This document shows, one piece after another, positions 16,829-24,932 of a DNA stretch of 64,000 nucleotides. The notes under the pieces are model-generated. The model did not search any database and was not told the origin of the DNA. It saw only the letters and a program-made list of their open reading frames with translations. Numbering within the stretch: the stretch's first letter is position 1; each line of letters starts with the position of its first letter. Origin of the DNA: Caulobacter sp. 602-2 (GTDB lineage Bacteria > Pseudomonadota > Alphaproteobacteria > Caulobacterales > Caulobacteraceae); NCBI RefSeq assembly GCF_011043625.1, contig NZ_JAAKGT010000008.1, positions 1 to 64,000 of the forward strand, in the 5' to 3' direction. Made by a program: the position numbers and the translations under genes.

Positions 16829-18420
16829 CGATAGTCCCTTTCAGCATCGGGGCGGGCGGCGTCCCCGCGAGGGGTGTTGATGGGCGTAGCCTCGACCGGG
16901 CCGGCGCTGGTCGGGGCCACATAGGCCCGCGCCGCATAGGGCTGGGGCCGCTCGCCCGGGCCGCGCGGCGGGCGCGAGACCTGGGCCAGCAACTGCTGCA
17001 GCCGCCAGGCCGACGGCTTGAAGCCGGCCAGGGCCGCGTCCAGCTGGTAGACCACCGCCTTGGCCCGGTCCTGGTCGGCCACGCCCTGCAGGCCCAGCGA
17101 GAAGAAGGTCGACATGGCGTACTTGGCCTCGGGCGAACCCTGGCGCTCGGCCTCCTCGTACCAGTGATAGGCCCGGGCGTAGTCGCGCGGCACGCCGACG
17201 CCCTCGGAGTACATCACCGCAAGAACGAGCTGGGCCTTGGACGAGCCGTTGACGGCCGCGTACTGCACCGCCCTCACCTTCTCGATCGGCGTCAGGCGGC
17301 CGGTCGTGGGTCGGCCGATCGAGGCCTGGAAGGTCTGGGCGTCATTGAGCGACAGCAGCCGCTCGTCGAGCAGCGGCGCGGGGATGATCCTAAGGTACGA
17401 CAGCGCCTCGCCGATGTGCACGAACGGCAGTTCGTGCAGGCGGGCCAACGCGGCTTCCTTGGCCTCGCCGGCCGGATCGCTCTCGTCGGAATGGGGCACG
17501 CCGGAATCGGGCGAATCCGGCGGATAGAACTCGTAGGGCGGGATCCAGCGCTTGGCCTTGGTCTCGACGAAGCCGCCGTACGAGGCCCGCTGCGGCGAGG
17601 AGCGCTCGAAGTCCTTGAGCATCACATAGGCCGACACGTCGCCCGTCTGCACCGCCAGGTAGTTGTAGAGATAGGCGTCGATGTCGTTGCGGCGGAACAG
17701 GTCCAGCGCCGCCGGCGCGCCGATGCGCTTGCGGTCGCCATAAGCCTCGACGGCCTGCAGGTTGTCGGACGGCTCGCCATAGGGCCCGAAATAGCCGTCG
17801 TGCATCCGCGCCAGGGTGCGATAGCCGTCGGCCCCCTGCGTCGACAGGATGTAGATCACCCGGTTCCTGACCTCTTCGCGCTCCTCGGTCGACATCCGCG
17901 ACAGCTGGCGGTCGAGCGCGCCATAGGCGGCGTGGCGCTCGAAGGCGCGGCAGTCGTCGAAGCGCGACAGCGCCTTGCCCGGCTTGCCGCGCGGCTCGTA
18001 GGCGGCGATCGGCGCGTAGCCGGACGGATTGGCCAGGGCCATGGCGTACCAGGCGGCCGCCTCGACCGGATCGTCGAGGTTCTTGTCGCTGGTCCGCTGG
18101 CCCTCGTAGCGGCGGGCCAGCTCCAGCTGGGCGAAGAAGTCGCCGCGGAACCCGCCCTGGCGCAGGTTGCGGATCTCGATCTGCTGCTGGTTGAACTGGC
18201 CCGAGGCGCCCTGCGCCGCCTGCGGGCGCGGACAGGCCGTCGCCCGCTTGGCGAACAGCTGCGGCGCGGAGAAGTCGCAGCCGAACAACGGCAGCACGGC
18301 CACCGCCGCCACCGCGCCCAGCGGAACCCGGCGGATCAGACGACGCCTGTTTTCGAGGAGATGGGCGCCCGCGCGCCTCAGCCTGCGGAGGAGCGCAACA
18401 GCATCGCCGGCCTCGTGCAT
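16825..18420 (-). CDS. Sel1/TPR-repeat lipoprotein
   Basis: A 531-residue protein heading the four-gene cassette. A long basic n-region precedes the hydrophobic segment and the lipobox LPLFGC (Cys48), so an outer- or inner-membrane lipoprotein is likely. Sel1-like repeats are seen at the N-terminal side (FFAQLELARRYEGQRT...PVEAAAWYAMALA) and the C-terminal side (AQLVLAVMYSEGVGVPRDYA, RAYHWYEEAERQGSPEAKYA). Between them is a region rich in aromatic and charged residues without recognised family. GGAGGGGGAG sits just before the ATG. Sel1 lipoproteins such as AlgK act as scaffolds in envelope assemblies; that role is inferred here from the beta-helix partner. Confidence 0.85.
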   Translation of the reverse strand: MHEAGDAVALLRRLRRAGAHLLENRRRLIRRVPLGAVAAVAVLPLFGCDFSAPQLFAKRATACPRPQAAQGASGQFNQQQIEIRNLRQGGFRGDFFAQLELARRYEGQRTSDKNLDDPVEAAAWYAMALANPSGYAPIAAYEPRGKPGKALSRFDDCRAFERHAAYGALDRQLSRMSTEEREEVRNRVIYILSTQGADGYRTLARMHDGYFGPYGEPSDNLQAVEAYGDRKRIGAPAALDLFRRNDIDAYLYNYLAVQTGDVSAYVMLKDFERSSPQRASYGGFVETKAKRWIPPYEFYPPDSPDSGVPHSDESDPAGEAKEAALARLHELPFVHIGEALSYLRIIPAPLLDERLLSLNDAQTFQASIGRPTTGRLTPIEKVRAVQYAAVNGSSKAQLVLAVMYSEGVGVPRDYARAYHWYEEAERQGSPEAKYAMSTFFSLGLQGVADQDRAKAVVYQLDAALAGFKPSAWRLQQLLAQVSRPPRGPGERPQPYAARAYVAPTSAGPVEATPINTPRGDAARPDAERDYR

Positions 18421-18463
18421 CGCTCCCCCTCCCGCACGCCGTTAACCATGATCGGAGAGTCGT

Positions 18464-18492
18464 TCATGAGCCGCCCGCCCCGAGACTGTCAA
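18464..18492 (-). promoter_or_regulatory. Possible promoter of the envelope cassette
   Basis: On the minus strand TTGACA (18492-18487) is followed after 17 nt by TCATGA, about 44 nt upstream of the Sel1-lipoprotein start. The -35 element is perfect and the -10 is poor. No other gene lies in 18421-18596. Confidence 0.25.
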
Positions 18493-18596
18493 GCTCGCCG
18501 ACCAACGTTCATCAACTCTTGTTTGACGTGCCTGAAATGGAACGGGTTTTGGCGGGCAGGAGCTGGCGAAGTCCGTGTATTTTCACGGTTTCTAGC

Positions 18597-19064
18597 TCAA
18601 CCGCGCTCGCGTCTCACCCGCTCGACGGCCCTCAGGATCTCGTCCCGATTCTTCGCCGACTTGGCCCAGGCCGGCAGCCGCGAGACGACGGTCCGATTGC
18701 GTGGCCCGGCTGGATCGGCCGGCCCCTGCTCCACCCTGATGCGGCCCGACAGGTAGGTTTCGAGATAGTCGAGATGATCCTCGTTCCAGGCCACGAGGTC
18801 GCCATGACGGGTCACCGCGCGGAAGCGGGGCGCCAGGCCCATGAACGGGTCGATCGGCGCGCCGTTCGGCGTCTGCGGCCGTTCCCGCGTCGCCCCGCAG
18901 TCGCGACAGACCATCCGGCGCGCGGCGGACGCCCGCACGTCGGAGGGATCGCGCGGCAGGATCACCGCGAACCCGCCGCACGCCGGGCAGTCGACGACAA
19001 GCCGCCCCAGAAAGTCGTCGGGCAACCGGGCAGGAACCACCGAACGTCCGTCGCCGCCCGCCAT
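18597..19064 (-). CDS. Zinc-ribbon-like hypothetical protein
   Basis: A 155-residue soluble protein. Two knuckles, CPACGG (about 26-31) and CRDCGA (about 53-58), 27 residues apart, form a probable four-Cys zinc ribbon. The rest (WNEDHLDYLETYLSGRIRVE and SRLPAWAKSAKNRDEILRAV) is unrecognised, with a basic C terminus. It starts 21 bp after the stop of an acyl-CoA dehydrogenase gene on the same strand, so it may be the last gene of that operon. Function is unknown. Confidence 0.78.
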   Translation of the reverse strand: MAGGDGRSVVPARLPDDFLGRLVVDCPACGGFAVILPRDPSDVRASAARRMVCRDCGATRERPQTPNGAPIDPFMGLAPRFRAVTRHGDLVAWNEDHLDYLETYLSGRIRVEQGPADPAGPRNRTVVSRLPAWAKSAKNRDEILRAVERVRRERG

Positions 19065-19085
19065 GCCGCCCCCTGTCGTCGTCGC

Positions 19086-20306
19086 CTACCTTCCCGTCGG
19101 CATATCCTTGAACGCCACGTCCTTGTCGACCCGCACGTCACCGGGCAGGCCCAGCACCCGTTCGGCGATGATGTTCTTGAGGATCTCGTCGGTGCCGCCG
19201 GCGATGCGCAGGCCCGGCGCCCACATCAGGCTTTGCTGGAAGGCCGCGCCGGCGGCGGCTTCGGGGCCGCTGAGGATGCCGTATTCGCCCTGCATCTCGA
19301 CGGCGGTGTTGGCCAGGTCCTGCAACTGGTTGGCCGAGATGATCTTGCCGATCGAGCTTTCCGGGCCCGGCGTCTGGCCGCGCGACAGGGCGGTCATGGT
19401 GCGGAAACGGGTGAACTTCAGCCCCTGCGAGGCCACGAACCAGTCGGCCAGCTTCTCGCGGAAGGCGTCGTTGGACAGCGCCGGACCGTCTTCGCCCGGC
19501 AGGGCGCGGGCGAGCTCCATGACCTCGCGGTAGTTGGGGCCGGCCGAACCGCCGACCGCCAGGCGCTCGTTCATCAGGGTGACCAGGGCCACCTGCCATC
19601 CCTGCCCCACCTCGCCCAGGCGTTGGCTGTCCTTGACCCGCAGGTCGCTGAAATAGACCTCGTTGAACTCGCGCCCGCCCGACATCTGGTGGATCGGCCG
19701 ACACTCCACGGCCGGATCGCGCATGTCGATCCAGAACATGGTCAGGCCCTTGTGCTTGGGCACGTCGGGATCCGTCCGCGTGAGAAGGATGCCGAAGTCG
19801 CTGTAGTGGGCGCCGGTGGTCCAGACCTTCTGGCCGTTGATCACCCACTCGTCGCCGTCCCTGACCGCCCGCGTGCGCAGGGCCGCGACGTCGGAGCCCC
19901 CGGCCGGCTCGGAGAACAGCTGGCACCAGATCTCCTCGCCCTTCACGGCCGGCGAGACGAAGCGCTTCTTGGTGTCGGTGTCGGAGAAGGCCATGACCGT
20001 GGGCACGCACATGCCAAGGCCGATGGTGAAGTAGCCGTAGGCGACGCCGGCCTTGCCCTCTTCCTGGCCGAAGATGACGGATTCGATCGGCGTGCCACCG
20101 CCCCCGCCCACCGCCGCGGGCCAGGTGATGCAGGCGTAGCCGGCGGCGGCCTTGCGGGCCTGCCAGGCCTTGGCGGCGGCCATGTGCTCGGGCGTGTTGG
20201 CCTTGGGCTCGCCATGCTCGGCCCGGTGGGCGACGGCGGCCTCGGCCAGCCAGGCGCGGGCCTTTTCGCGGTAGGCGGCTTCGGTGGGGGAGTCGTTGAA
20301 GTCCAT
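19086..20306 (-). CDS. Acyl-CoA dehydrogenase (long subunit of a pair)
   Basis: A 406-residue FAD-dependent acyl-CoA dehydrogenase. The FAD/acyl-binding segment CQLFSEPAGGSDVAALRTRA and VINGQKVWTTGAHYSDFGIL are typical of the central beta domain. The C-terminal helix domain ends IAGGTDEILKNIIAERVLG. At the position where MCAD-type enzymes carry the catalytic Glu (YEGT), this protein has AGGT, as in the FadE class that uses another Glu or a partner subunit. It begins 14 bp after another dehydrogenase gene, so the pair may form a heteromer. The substrate is unknown (fatty acid, steroid side chain or similar). Confidence 0.9.
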   Translation of the reverse strand: MDFNDSPTEAAYREKARAWLAEAAVAHRAEHGEPKANTPEHMAAAKAWQARKAAAGYACITWPAAVGGGGGTPIESVIFGQEEGKAGVAYGYFTIGLGMCVPTVMAFSDTDTKKRFVSPAVKGEEIWCQLFSEPAGGSDVAALRTRAVRDGDEWVINGQKVWTTGAHYSDFGILLTRTDPDVPKHKGLTMFWIDMRDPAVECRPIHQMSGGREFNEVYFSDLRVKDSQRLGEVGQGWQVALVTLMNERLAVGGSAGPNYREVMELARALPGEDGPALSNDAFREKLADWFVASQGLKFTRFRTMTALSRGQTPGPESSIGKIISANQLQDLANTAVEMQGEYGILSGPEAAAGAAFQQSLMWAPGLRIAGGTDEILKNIIAERVLGLPGDVRVDKDVAFKDMPTGR

Positions 20307-20320
20307 TGTCCTGTTCTCCC

Positions 20321-21436
20321 TTAAGCCGCGTTCTTCTTCTCGAGCTCGCTGACCAGCCGCTCCTTCCAGAGCCTCGGCGAGCCGGCGACCAGGGAGAGCT
20401 GCCGCGAGCGGCGGTAGTAGAGGTGGCAATCCACCTCCCAGGTGAAGCCCATGCCGCCGTGCACCTGGACGCTTTCCTTGGCAGCGAACCAGAACGCCTC
20501 GGAGGCGGCGATGCGGGCGGCGGCGGCGGCCGTGGGCAGCTCGGGAGCATCGTCGTTGAGCGCCCAGGCGCCGTAATAGGCGTTGGAGCGGGCGACCTCG
20601 TTCTTGACGTACATGTCGGCCAGCTTGTGCTTGATGGCCTGGTAGCCGGCGATCACGCGCCCGAAGGCGTAGCGGCCCAGGGCGTACTCCTTGGCCATCT
20701 CCAGGCAGCGGTCGGCGCCGCCCAGCTGTTCGAAGGCCAGCAGCACGGCGGCGCGGTCGAGAATGGCCTGCACGAGGTCGAAGCCCTCGCCCGCCCCGCC
20801 CAACCGCTCGGCGGCCGCGCCGTCGAAGGTGAGCCGGGCCACGCTGCGGGTGGGGTCCAGGCTCTCCAGGGTCTCGCGCTTCACGCCGGGGCCGGTCAGG
20901 TCGACCAGGAAGAGGCCGGGCTTGCCGCCCTCGCCGGCCAGGACGATGGCGGTGTGGGCGACGTCGCCGTCGGTGACGGGGATCTTCACGCCCGAAAGCC
21001 TGCCGCCCTCCACCCGGGCCGACAGGGCCGAGGGGGTGAGCGCGCCGGGGCCCTCGCTGACGGCCAGGGCCCCGATCAGCTCGCCCGCGGCGACGCGGGG
21101 CAGGATGGCGGCCTTCTGGGCGGCCGTGCCGTGGGCCATGACGGCCTCGGCCAGGATGTAGACGGTGGAGGCGAAGGGGATCGGAGCGACCGCGCGCCCC
21201 AGCTCCTCGGCGATGGCGCAAAGCTCGACCCGGCCAAGGCCCAGGCCGCCGTGCTCCTCGGGAATGGCCGCGCCCAGCCAGCCCTGTTCGGCCACCGCGG
21301 CCCACAGGGGCGCATCATAGCTCCTGGCCGGATCGTCGAGCACGCCGCGCACCACCGCGGGCGGACAGCGCCCGCCCAGGAACTTGCGGGCCTCGTCCTT
21401 GAGGAACTTCTGGTCGTCGGAATAGTCGAAATCCAC
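20321..21436 (-). CDS. Acyl-CoA dehydrogenase (short subunit of a pair)
   Basis: A 371-residue acyl-CoA dehydrogenase starting MDFDYSDDQKFLKDEARKFL. The N-terminal helical domain has the WLGAAIPEEHGGLGLG motif. The middle beta domain is diverged and lacks the usual TEP..GSD string (it reads ALAVSEGPGALTPSALSARV). The C-terminal domain has YAFGRVIAGYQAIKHKLADM and VQVHGGMGFTWEVDCHLYYR. The degenerate FAD-loop and the tight spacing to the next dehydrogenase (14 bp) fit the alpha/beta heteromeric ACADs known from steroid side-chain degradation. It is divergent from the gene at 21583. Confidence 0.88.
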   Translation of the reverse strand: MDFDYSDDQKFLKDEARKFLGGRCPPAVVRGVLDDPARSYDAPLWAAVAEQGWLGAAIPEEHGGLGLGRVELCAIAEELGRAVAPIPFASTVYILAEAVMAHGTAAQKAAILPRVAAGELIGALAVSEGPGALTPSALSARVEGGRLSGVKIPVTDGDVAHTAIVLAGEGGKPGLFLVDLTGPGVKRETLESLDPTRSVARLTFDGAAAERLGGAGEGFDLVQAILDRAAVLLAFEQLGGADRCLEMAKEYALGRYAFGRVIAGYQAIKHKLADMYVKNEVARSNAYYGAWALNDDAPELPTAAAAARIAASEAFWFAAKESVQVHGGMGFTWEVDCHLYYRRSRQLSLVAGSPRLWKERLVSELEKKNAA

Positions 21437-21512
21437 GGCCGTTTCTCCCTGCGGCCGCTCTTGGCGACGGCCGTTGAAGAGACGATGACCCAGGTCGAAA
21501 CGCCTGGAAAGA

Positions 21513-21527
21513 TTGACCCGGCGTCAA
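21513..21527. promoter_or_regulatory. TTGAC-N5-GTCAA dyad in divergent promoter region
   Basis: TTGACCCGGCGTCAA is an inverted repeat between the acyl-CoA dehydrogenase operon (minus) and the hypothetical gene at 21583 (plus). Each arm also offers a TTGAC -35-like hexamer to one strand. It could be an operator or overlapping promoter elements. Confidence 0.3.
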
Positions 21528-21582
21528 GGATTTCGAGATTTTATAGCCGCTTATCGCGAGTCAGCCGTCGTTTCGGAGTCCC

Positions 21583-22134
21583 ATGGCCAAGACCGTCTTC
21601 CAGCGGAACCAGAAGGTGTGGGTCGAGAGCGTCGGCGCCTGGGCGACGATCGAGAAGATCGTGCCCATCTGGGCCAAGGGCTTCGACGAGCCGGTGCGGG
21701 TGACCTACGACGTGGGTCTGGGCCGCGAATTCCTGGCCCATGAACTCAAGCCCGAAGACAGGATGGACCCGCAGGAAGGCGGCGTGCTGTCGAACTGGCG
21801 CGTGCTGCGGGCCCGCAACAAGTGGCAGCAGGAGGGCGACTGCCTGCACCACCCCTTCCCCGGCACCTATCCGGTCGTGGTCACCGACACCAACGACTGG
21901 GGCGGCTGGCGCACGCCCGGGGCCGAGTACGACCGCGACCCGCGCAAGATCGAGTTCCAGGCCAAGCTGATCGCCGCCGCCCCGCGCCTGCACGCCCTTT
22001 CGCGCGAGATCATGACGCTGGTCGGCGACCATCCCGAGGACGCGCCCCCCGCCCTGCTGGCCCTGGCCCAGAAGGCCGCGGCCATCGAGCGGGAACTGCA
22101 CGAGACCCCGGCGGCGGGAACGGTGGAGGGCTGA
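21583..22134 (+). CDS. Conserved hypothetical protein, soluble
   Basis: A 183-residue protein without signal peptide or membrane span. The N-terminal half is Trp-rich and beta-like (FQRNQKVWVESVGAWATIEK, IVPIWAKGFDEPVRVTYDVG). The middle has WRVLRARNKWQQEGDCLHHP and VVTDTNDWGGWRTPGAEYD. The C-terminal third is helical (KLIAAAPRLHALSREIMTLV). I do not recognise a family. The composition is coding-like and the ATG at 21583 follows CGGAG. It stands alone between a divergent dehydrogenase operon and a convergent OmpW-like gene. Confidence 0.75.
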   Translation: MAKTVFQRNQKVWVESVGAWATIEKIVPIWAKGFDEPVRVTYDVGLGREFLAHELKPEDRMDPQEGGVLSNWRVLRARNKWQQEGDCLHHPFPGTYPVVVTDTNDWGGWRTPGAEYDRDPRKIEFQAKLIAAAPRLHALSREIMTLVGDHPEDAPPALLALAQKAAAIERELHETPAAGTVEG

Positions 22135-22150
22135 GGCCTTCAGCTTCCCT

Positions 22151-22185
22151 CCCGTCCTTCCCGCCCTTGTGGCGGGAATGACGGG
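22151..22185. repeat. Short palindrome (CCCGTC-TTCCCGCC family, half copy)
   Basis: CCCGTCCTTCCCGCCC-TTGT-GGCGGGAATGACGGG folds into a long hairpin between convergent genes. It shares its arm with the repeat at 53460-53589. It may serve as a bidirectional terminator, although no clear T-tract follows. Confidence 0.6.
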
Positions 22186-22205
22186 AGTGTTGAGGTTTCC
22201 GGGAA

Positions 22206-22874
22206 CTAGAACCGCCGCCCCACGCCCACCGAAACCACCATCGGATCCAGGTTCACCTTCGACTTCAGCGCGCCGCCGTTGATCTTGGCGTCGGTCTCGA
22301 ACCACACCTTCTTGACGTCGACATTGATGACGTAGGGACCCTTCACGGCAATGTCGGCGCCCGCCTGCAGCGCGTAGCCGAAGCCGTCGTCGAGATCGAC
22401 GGTGAAGCCGTTACGGTCCTTGCCGCTGTAGAAGATCATGTAGTTCAGTCCCGCGCCGACATAGGGGTTGAAGCGGGCCTTAGGCGCGAAGTGGTATTGG
22501 GCCGAGACCACCGGCGGCAGCACCCAGGTCTTGTGCACGACCACGTCGGTCCCCGGCCCCACGGCCTTGACGGTGTGCTGGGTCGTGCCGGCGATCACCT
22601 CGACGGCGAGCTTGTCGGTCAGGAAGTAGGAGACCCCCAGCGTCGGCTTGACGTCATCCTTGACGTCGGCCTTCAGGCCGCTGGCGACCCCGGCCGAGGT
22701 GACGATCGGGTCGCCCGCGTCGGGCGCGACGCTGGTGGCGCGCAGGTTGACCTGCCAGGTCCCCTTGGCGGCGGGCGTGAAGGCCTCCTGGGCGTGGGCG
22801 CCGGTCGCGGCGGCGGCGAGCGTCAGGCCGGCGGCGCCCAAAGCGGCAAGGTGAGCGAGGCGGAGGGCGGTCAT
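22206..22874 (-). CDS. OmpW-family outer-membrane porin
   Basis: A 222-residue exported beta-barrel. The ATG at 22874 gives the signal peptide MTALRLAHLAALGAAGLTLAAAATGAHA. OmpW features are the VNLRATSVAPDAGD first strand, LTDKLAVEVIAGT, LPPVVSAQYHFAPKARFNPYVGAGLNY and the terminal SVGVGRRF with a C-terminal Phe. OmpW proteins are eight-stranded barrels for small hydrophobic molecules and are often oxygen-regulated (family knowledge). An FNR/FixK-like box lies about 81 nt upstream. It follows a membrane-protein gene by 84 bp. Confidence 0.9.
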   Translation of the reverse strand: MTALRLAHLAALGAAGLTLAAAATGAHAQEAFTPAAKGTWQVNLRATSVAPDAGDPIVTSAGVASGLKADVKDDVKPTLGVSYFLTDKLAVEVIAGTTQHTVKAVGPGTDVVVHKTWVLPPVVSAQYHFAPKARFNPYVGAGLNYMIFYSGKDRNGFTVDLDDGFGYALQAGADIAVKGPYVINVDVKKVWFETDAKINGGALKSKVNLDPMVVSVGVGRRF

Positions 22875-22948
22875 TGGTCTTATCCCCTTGGATCGGCGAC
22901 GCATCGAGGCGTCGACAGGGGTGATGCGCCCGCCCGCGCATCCGGACA

Positions 22949-22962
22949 TTGATCCGCCTCAA
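22949..22962. promoter_or_regulatory. FNR/FixK-like box upstream of the OmpW gene
   Basis: TTGATCCGCCTCAA matches TTGAT-N4-ATCAA at 9 of 10 defined positions. Its centre is 81 nt before the OmpW ATG and overlaps the stop codon of the upstream membrane-protein gene. OmpW genes are commonly under FNR-type control, which supports the call. Confidence 0.5.
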
Positions 22963-23867
22963 GCCCTCGAGAAGCGGCCCTCCTTCCAGGCGCGCCAGGC
23001 CAGCCAGACGACGGCCAGGACACAGCCCGCCAGCAGGGGGACCGAGCTTTCCGGGCCGCCCTCACCTCGTAGCCAGGCGATCAGCACGCCTCGCCCCGGC
23101 TCGTAGATGAAGGCCTCGGTAGAGTCGTAGCCGCACTGCAGCGAATAACCGCCGATGACCGCGCCCACCAGCGCGCCCCAGCCCATGAACAGGCCCAGCC
23201 CCAGCCACAACCGTCGGCGTCGCAGCCAGACGAGGGCGAGGATCGCCCCGCCCAGGGCTGCGTTCGCGCGCTGGATCGGCGGATGCTCCACGTCAAACGA
23301 TAGGATCCAGAAAGCGGCGAGCGCCGCGAGCACGACGCCCACGGCCGGTCCCAGCGCCTGCGTGCCCAGCCGCGCGATCCCGCCCTGCACCACCAGGCCC
23401 AGCAAAAGTCCCCCGAACGCTCCCTGGGAAAGGCCGGAGGCCAGCGCCCAGCGCCAGTCGACGAGAGGCGGCGGCCGCCAGACCACGCCGCCGCTCAGGG
23501 TGAGCACGCCCATCAACAGGCCGAAGGCGAGCACGGCCAAGGCGATCCCACGCCCCAGTTCGGGAAGCGCCGAGGCCGGGGCCAGCTCGGACGGCCAGCG
23601 CCTTTCGGCCAGCCGAACCAGCAGGACATAGGCTCCGACCGCCGCCGCGATCGACGCCAGGGCGGCCAGTGGCCCCGCAACCAGGTCGATGTAGAACCTA
23701 GCGCCGGACGCACGGCTGAAGGCCAGGTCGATCCCGACATGGACGGCCCCCATCGTGGCGAAACCCGCGATGCCGGACGCCGCCATCAGGATCATCGCCC
23801 AGACCAGGATGACGATCCGGCGCCCCGGAGCAAGGCGACCGGGCGACGGCGCAAGCGTGTCTGACAT
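22959..23867 (-). CDS. Polytopic membrane protein, degenerate CPBP (CAAX-protease-like) paralogue 1
   Basis: A 302-residue protein with about eight hydrophobic spans. The arrangement GAFGGLLLGLVVQGGIARL, then FWILSFDVEHPPIQRAN, then ALGGAILALVWLRRRRLWLG and LGLFMGWGALVG follows the order of CPBP intramembrane proteases (EExxFRG, FxxxH/NP, GxxLG...LW...H). The catalytic Glu-Glu and Arg of the first motif and the His of the last are absent. The C terminus ends AWKEGRFSRA, nearly the same as the next gene (AFKEGRFTRA). Start ATG 23867. It lies 49 bp after its paralogue, so the pair is a tandem duplication. Function is unknown. Confidence 0.65.
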   Translation of the reverse strand: MSDTLAPSPGRLAPGRRIVILVWAMILMAASGIAGFATMGAVHVGIDLAFSRASGARFYIDLVAGPLAALASIAAAVGAYVLLVRLAERRWPSELAPASALPELGRGIALAVLAFGLLMGVLTLSGGVVWRPPPLVDWRWALASGLSQGAFGGLLLGLVVQGGIARLGTQALGPAVGVVLAALAAFWILSFDVEHPPIQRANAALGGAILALVWLRRRRLWLGLGLFMGWGALVGAVIGGYSLQCGYDSTEAFIYEPGRGVLIAWLRGEGGPESSVPLLAGCVLAVVWLAWRAWKEGRFSRA

Positions 23868-23916
23868 GGATTCAAGCCTCCCCAATCGAATTCGTCGTCC
23901 CGCGCGCCCAGTCGCC

Positions 23917-24831
23917 TCAAGCGCGCGTAAAGCGGCCTTCCTTGAAGGCCCTCCAGGCCAGGAAGCCGGCCACCAGCGCTCCACCGGCCAGCGCCGGGAC
24001 CGAGGTGTCGGGTCCGCCAGGGCCGCGCAACCACGAGATCAGCGACCCCTGCTCCGGCGCGAAGATGAACGCCCGCGCGGCGTTGCCGTCGTCCCCGTGG
24101 TAGAAGCCGCCCTTGACGACGGTCATGAGCCCGTCCCAGGTCGCGACCAGGCCCATGCCGAGCCACAGGCGTTCTTGGCGCAGAAAGATCAGGGCCAGCG
24201 TCAGCCCGTCGATCAGTGCGCCGAGTTGCGCGTTGACGTGCACGCGTCCACCGGTCCACCAGGCCGCCGCGAAGGCGGCCGCGACGACGCCGAACACCGG
24301 CCCCTGCGCCTGGGCCAGCAGCCGGGTCAGCACGCCCTGAAGCACGATGGCCGTCAGCACGCCGGAAGCGATCCCGAAGGCCAGGCCGGCGGAGATGTGG
24401 CCAAGCCAGGTCCCCACAGGCGGCGGGCGCCACGCGATCGCGCCGGCCAACGTCAGGACGGCCATCAACAGGAGGAAGGCCGCAGCGGCCAGGCCCACGC
24501 CTCGCGCGGCCTCGATCCAGGCGCCGCGCGGCGCGAGCTCGACGACGGCGCGTCGCTCGACCAGACGCACCAGCAGCCAGTAGACGCCGACGAAAGCGAT
24601 CCCGGCGAGCGGCGAGGCGAGCGACATGTACAGGCGCAGGGCCTCGTCGCTCAGCGATGCCTCCGGCCGCAGGATGACGAACAGGCCGACCAAGAGCGGG
24701 CTGACGCTCTTGTAGACGCCGAAGCCCGCGATGAAGACGGCCGCGGCCAGCACGGGCGCCCAGACCAAGGCCCCCAGGACGCGGAATGGCGACCCCTCCG
24801 GCGCAGGCTCGGAATTGGCGACCTCTGACAC
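23917..24831 (-). CDS. Polytopic membrane protein, degenerate CPBP-like paralogue 2
   Basis: A 304-residue protein with the same layout as its neighbour: VWAPVLAAAVFIAGFG first span, TLAGAIAWRPPP loop (neighbour: TLSGGVVWRPPP), SGVLTAIVLQGVLTRLLAQA, then LGALIDGLTLALIFLRQERL and WLGMGLVATWDGLMTVVKGG, ending EGRFTRA. The CPBP catalytic residues are replaced (AIVLQG instead of EExxFRG; no His in the LW...H element). Start GTG at 24831 is chosen by similarity to the neighbour (VSEVANS versus MSDTLAP) and a CGGGGG about 12 nt upstream; in-frame TTG codons lie further up. It is divergent from pepN. Confidence 0.62.
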   Translation of the reverse strand: MSEVANSEPAPEGSPFRVLGALVWAPVLAAAVFIAGFGVYKSVSPLLVGLFVILRPEASLSDEALRLYMSLASPLAGIAFVGVYWLLVRLVERRAVVELAPRGAWIEAARGVGLAAAAFLLLMAVLTLAGAIAWRPPPVGTWLGHISAGLAFGIASGVLTAIVLQGVLTRLLAQAQGPVFGVVAAAFAAAWWTGGRVHVNAQLGALIDGLTLALIFLRQERLWLGMGLVATWDGLMTVVKGGFYHGDDGNAARAFIFAPEQGSLISWLRGPGGPDTSVPALAGGALVAGFLAWRAFKEGRFTRA

Positions 24832-24932
24832 TTGCAAACACCCCCGGTTACATCGCCAACTTAACCGATAAATCGACAAGCCGCGCAACCGGCGGCCTCG
24901 CCCCCGACCCGACGGGCGACTACATTGGCCGG

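Noticed and set aside
24852..24866. TTAACCGATAAATCG as a CtrA box upstream of pepN
   Set aside because: Only the first TTAA half fits; the second half at the required spacing is ATCG.
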